Assembly (NCBI RefSeq): GCF_020379485.1
Contig: NW_026015204.1
Span: forward strand, 62,001-126,000
Reading direction: 5' to 3'
From: Brassica napus
Taxonomy: Eukaryota; Streptophyta; Magnoliopsida; Brassicales; Brassicaceae
DNA length: 64,000 nt
Shown here: positions 62,400 through 64,000 of the stretch, piece after piece
How positions within the stretch are numbered: position 1 is the stretch's first letter
Layout: every line of letters starts with the position of its first letter
Made by a program: the position numbers and the translations under genes
Notes under the pieces: model-generated
Databases searched by the model: none
What the model saw: only the letters and a program-made list of their open reading frames with translations
Told to the model about the DNA's origin: nothing

Positions 62400-63848
62400 T
62401 CAGTCGGACTCGCCGCTCTCGGCTGGGTCAAGGGATCGCCTGTTGCGCGAGCGATGAACCTCTTCTGAAGAAGGACCAGTTCCCATGGGTTCCTTGCCGG
62501 GACGGTGAGATCTTGGTGGGCGATCTGTCGTGGACTGGCGCTGGTCGCTCCCTCCAATGCATCCCCCAGTGATGAGGTGGAGTATCCTCCGCATGAGGCT
62601 GTTGTTCTTTCGCTGCGAGTCCACCATCCAGCGTCTGTAAGCGTGATCATCGGTTACATCAGCGAGCTCTCCGAGGTCGTACGATGGGTCGGCTTCAGGG
62701 GTGACGTCCTCAACATCATCCATGTTTTCATCAGGGACCGCAGCACGTGGATCAGTGCAAAGGAGCTCGGGGGGAGGAAGAAACCGTATGTTCTCAAACA
62801 CACTGAACCTGGTGATCTCGGGGTGAGGCAGTTTGGTGAATAGTTGAGTACCGGCTTTATCGAAAAAGCTGTAGGTCTCTTCATCTCGCATGATGTGGCA
62901 CGCCATTAGGTACCTGATGTCGAGGTACTGGACCTCCTTGTTGACGCTGTATTTGGTGAGATCAATGCCGAAATGCTTGAAAAGCGGTGTGAGCAGGCTG
63001 CCGCTCCTGTCTTTCTTCTTCGAGCCGTGCATAAGGCACTGTCGCCGCTCGCATATCATGGTGATGAAGTTGAAACCGGGATTCGTCTTAACCCTTTGAA
63101 TGGGAATTCCGGAACCAGAGGCGCGAATTTCATCCTCAATACCAGTGTACAGGGTTTGCAGCTCCCCGTTGGTGACCTTCGATGTCAGTTCCTTGGCGAA
63201 CAGGAGGTTCGAGATGATCTTCGCGATGACACGAAGCGCGGGGTTCCGAATCTGCGACTGGTAGACCTTCCCTGCTGTGAAGTTCCCATTTGCAATGCAG
63301 TCCCAAAAGGCGTTAGAGGGAGAGAACTTTTTCGCCACCGCTACCCCCTTCGGTTCAGCGGCCATCTCATAGATTTCATTGAGCTTGTCGAGGGACAAGC
63401 GACAGTACTCTCCATCCGCCATGAAAGAGAACGAGCAGTTGGCGTAGGAGGGTGCGTCGGAATCCTCGTAGGTGATCGTGGCCGTGGCGAGCATCTGGCG
63501 AACAAGGTCTGGATAGAGCTCGTGCGATGTGTAGCACAGAGGAGCAATCCCGATGGCGTGCAGCGTTTCGAATACATCCTCGTCGATCCCAAGATCAGCC
63601 AAAGTTTCTGTGTGGCAGAAACGAGTGGGTAGCATGTCAACTCGGAGGAGGGCGTTGTAACGAGCTGCTGTCCCCTTATCCCACCCCTCGCAATTGAAGT
63701 CCAGGAGCAATGGGCTGTCGAGATCAATCAGTTCACCCTCTTGCTCGCGGGGCCATGGGTAGGAGGCGGACGTTTGTTGCTGCACTTGCGGGGGTGGCGT
63801 GCTGCACGTGGCTCTCGTTCGCTTGGCGGATTGCTTAGTTCTTGCCAT
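62400..63848 (-). CDS. ATHILA ORF-1 family (envelope-position) protein
   Basis: 482 residues from Met at 63848 (MARTKQSAKRT), preferred over the longer frame to 63983 because related proteins start this way and the upstream 45 residues look like a spliced or untranslated leader. The protein is like the Arabidopsis ATHILA ORF-1 family, which lies downstream of pol. It has a basic N-terminus, a globular middle ('YEMAAEPKGVAVAKKFSP', 'FWDCIANGNFTAGKVYQSQIRNP', 'VIAKIISNLLFAKEL') and a low-complexity charged C-terminus. The function of this family is not established. I see no convincing signal peptide in the MARTK form. The ORF is more GC-rich than its surroundings and has no stops. Confidence 0.75.
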   Translation of the reverse strand: MARTKQSAKRTRATCSTPPPQVQQQTSASYPWPREQEGELIDLDSPLLLDFNCEGWDKGTAARYNALLRVDMLPTRFCHTETLADLGIDEDVFETLHAIGIAPLCYTSHELYPDLVRQMLATATITYEDSDAPSYANCSFSFMADGEYCRLSLDKLNEIYEMAAEPKGVAVAKKFSPSNAFWDCIANGNFTAGKVYQSQIRNPALRVIAKIISNLLFAKELTSKVTNGELQTLYTGIEDEIRASGSGIPIQRVKTNPGFNFITMICERRQCLMHGSKKKDRSGSLLTPLFKHFGIDLTKYSVNKEVQYLDIRYLMACHIMRDEETYSFFDKAGTQLFTKLPHPEITRFSVFENIRFLPPPELLCTDPRAAVPDENMDDVEDVTPEADPSYDLGELADVTDDHAYRRWMVDSQRKNNSLMRRILHLITGGCIGGSDQRQSTTDRPPRSHRPGKEPMGTGPSSEEVHRSRNRRSLDPAESGESD

Positions 63849-64000
63849 CGAGTTTGTTGCGATTTGGTTGGGATTGTCGGGTCTCTTACCTGTGGAAACT
63901 GGTGAAGTGATCTGCAAAAACAGAGAGAACTCGAGATTCCAAACGAATGAGAAGCAAAACCACTTAAAACGGTTGAGAATCAAAGATTTGGTGGTTTGTT

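Larger units (their letters stand above)
59739..64000 (-). mobile_element. Athila-like Ty3/gypsy element (3' part)
   Basis: On the minus strand the visible part is the envelope-position ORF (63848-62400), about 1.5 kb of non-coding 3' region, a polypurine tract, and the 3' LTR (60883-59739). The LTR begins TGATATGTGG and ends GTGTATCA. The layout and the ORF resemble the Arabidopsis Athila group, which is common in Brassicaceae pericentromeres. The 5' LTR, gag and pol lie to the right of the window. It appears inserted into element H; the left flanking five bases are GCTAG. Confidence 0.8.

Noticed and set aside
62973..63632. 219-residue plus-strand frame opposite the Athila-like ORF
   Set aside because: Antisense shadow of the GC-rich ATHILA ORF; composition is Arg/Val/Gly-rich with no domain.

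Overview
This window is plant centromeric or pericentromeric DNA, most likely from the genus Brassica. The evidence is three blocks of a 176-bp tandem satellite that I recognise as CentBr (the HindIII satellite of Brassica centromeres), a CRM-clade Ty3/gypsy element that fits CRB (centromeric retrotransposon of Brassica), and an Athila-type element at the right edge. I see no ordinary host gene, tRNA or rRNA. Every long open frame belongs to an LTR retrotransposon.

Layout from left to right. 1-5457: minus-strand, gag-only element A, internally duplicated, with a right LTR cut short. 5458-17051: minus-strand non-coding element B (955-bp LTRs), whose right LTR is split by plus-strand Copia element C (10414-16140; TSD TTTAG). 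17052-21753: CentBr block 1, with an LTR remnant at 21158-21388. 21754-34142: minus-strand Copia element D (505-bp LTRs, TSD ATAGG, full-length polyprotein). The CRB-like gypsy element (22276-28911; 842-bp LTRs, TSD CTTGA) sits inside D, in D's polypurine-tract region. 34143-36739: CentBr block 2. 36740-54941: plus-strand Copia element E (581-bp LTRs, TSD CATAA). E's pol is interrupted twice, by plus-strand non-coding element F (39159-45310; TSD AGTAG) and by minus-strand Copia element G (46787-52807; TSD ATATT). 54942-57387: CentBr block 3. 57388-59738: 5' part of element H, a relative of B and F. 59739-64000: minus-strand Athila-like 3' LTR and envelope-position ORF, running out of the window.

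How the parts work together. The intact polyproteins (D and the CRB-like element) carry the enzymes needed for transposition. C, E and G are damaged by single frameshifts or insertions. A, B, F and H have no pol and would have to be mobilised in trans. All elements with a visible 5' end, except the Athila piece, have a TGGTATCAGAGC primer-binding site, as expected for initiator-Met tRNA priming. LTR pairs are identical or differ at only a few positions by eye, so the nest is young.

The most interesting signal is non-coding. Eight elements of three kinds (Copia, non-coding relatives and the CRM gypsy) share a stem-loop just after the coding region. Its arms change between elements in a way that keeps base pairing. 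A second, separately covarying hairpin precedes the polypurine tract in the Copia-like elements. The LTRs also share promoter modules (CGTAC clusters, a W-box/E-box composite, and a telo-box near TATA), and the satellite has a multi-monomer higher-order structure.
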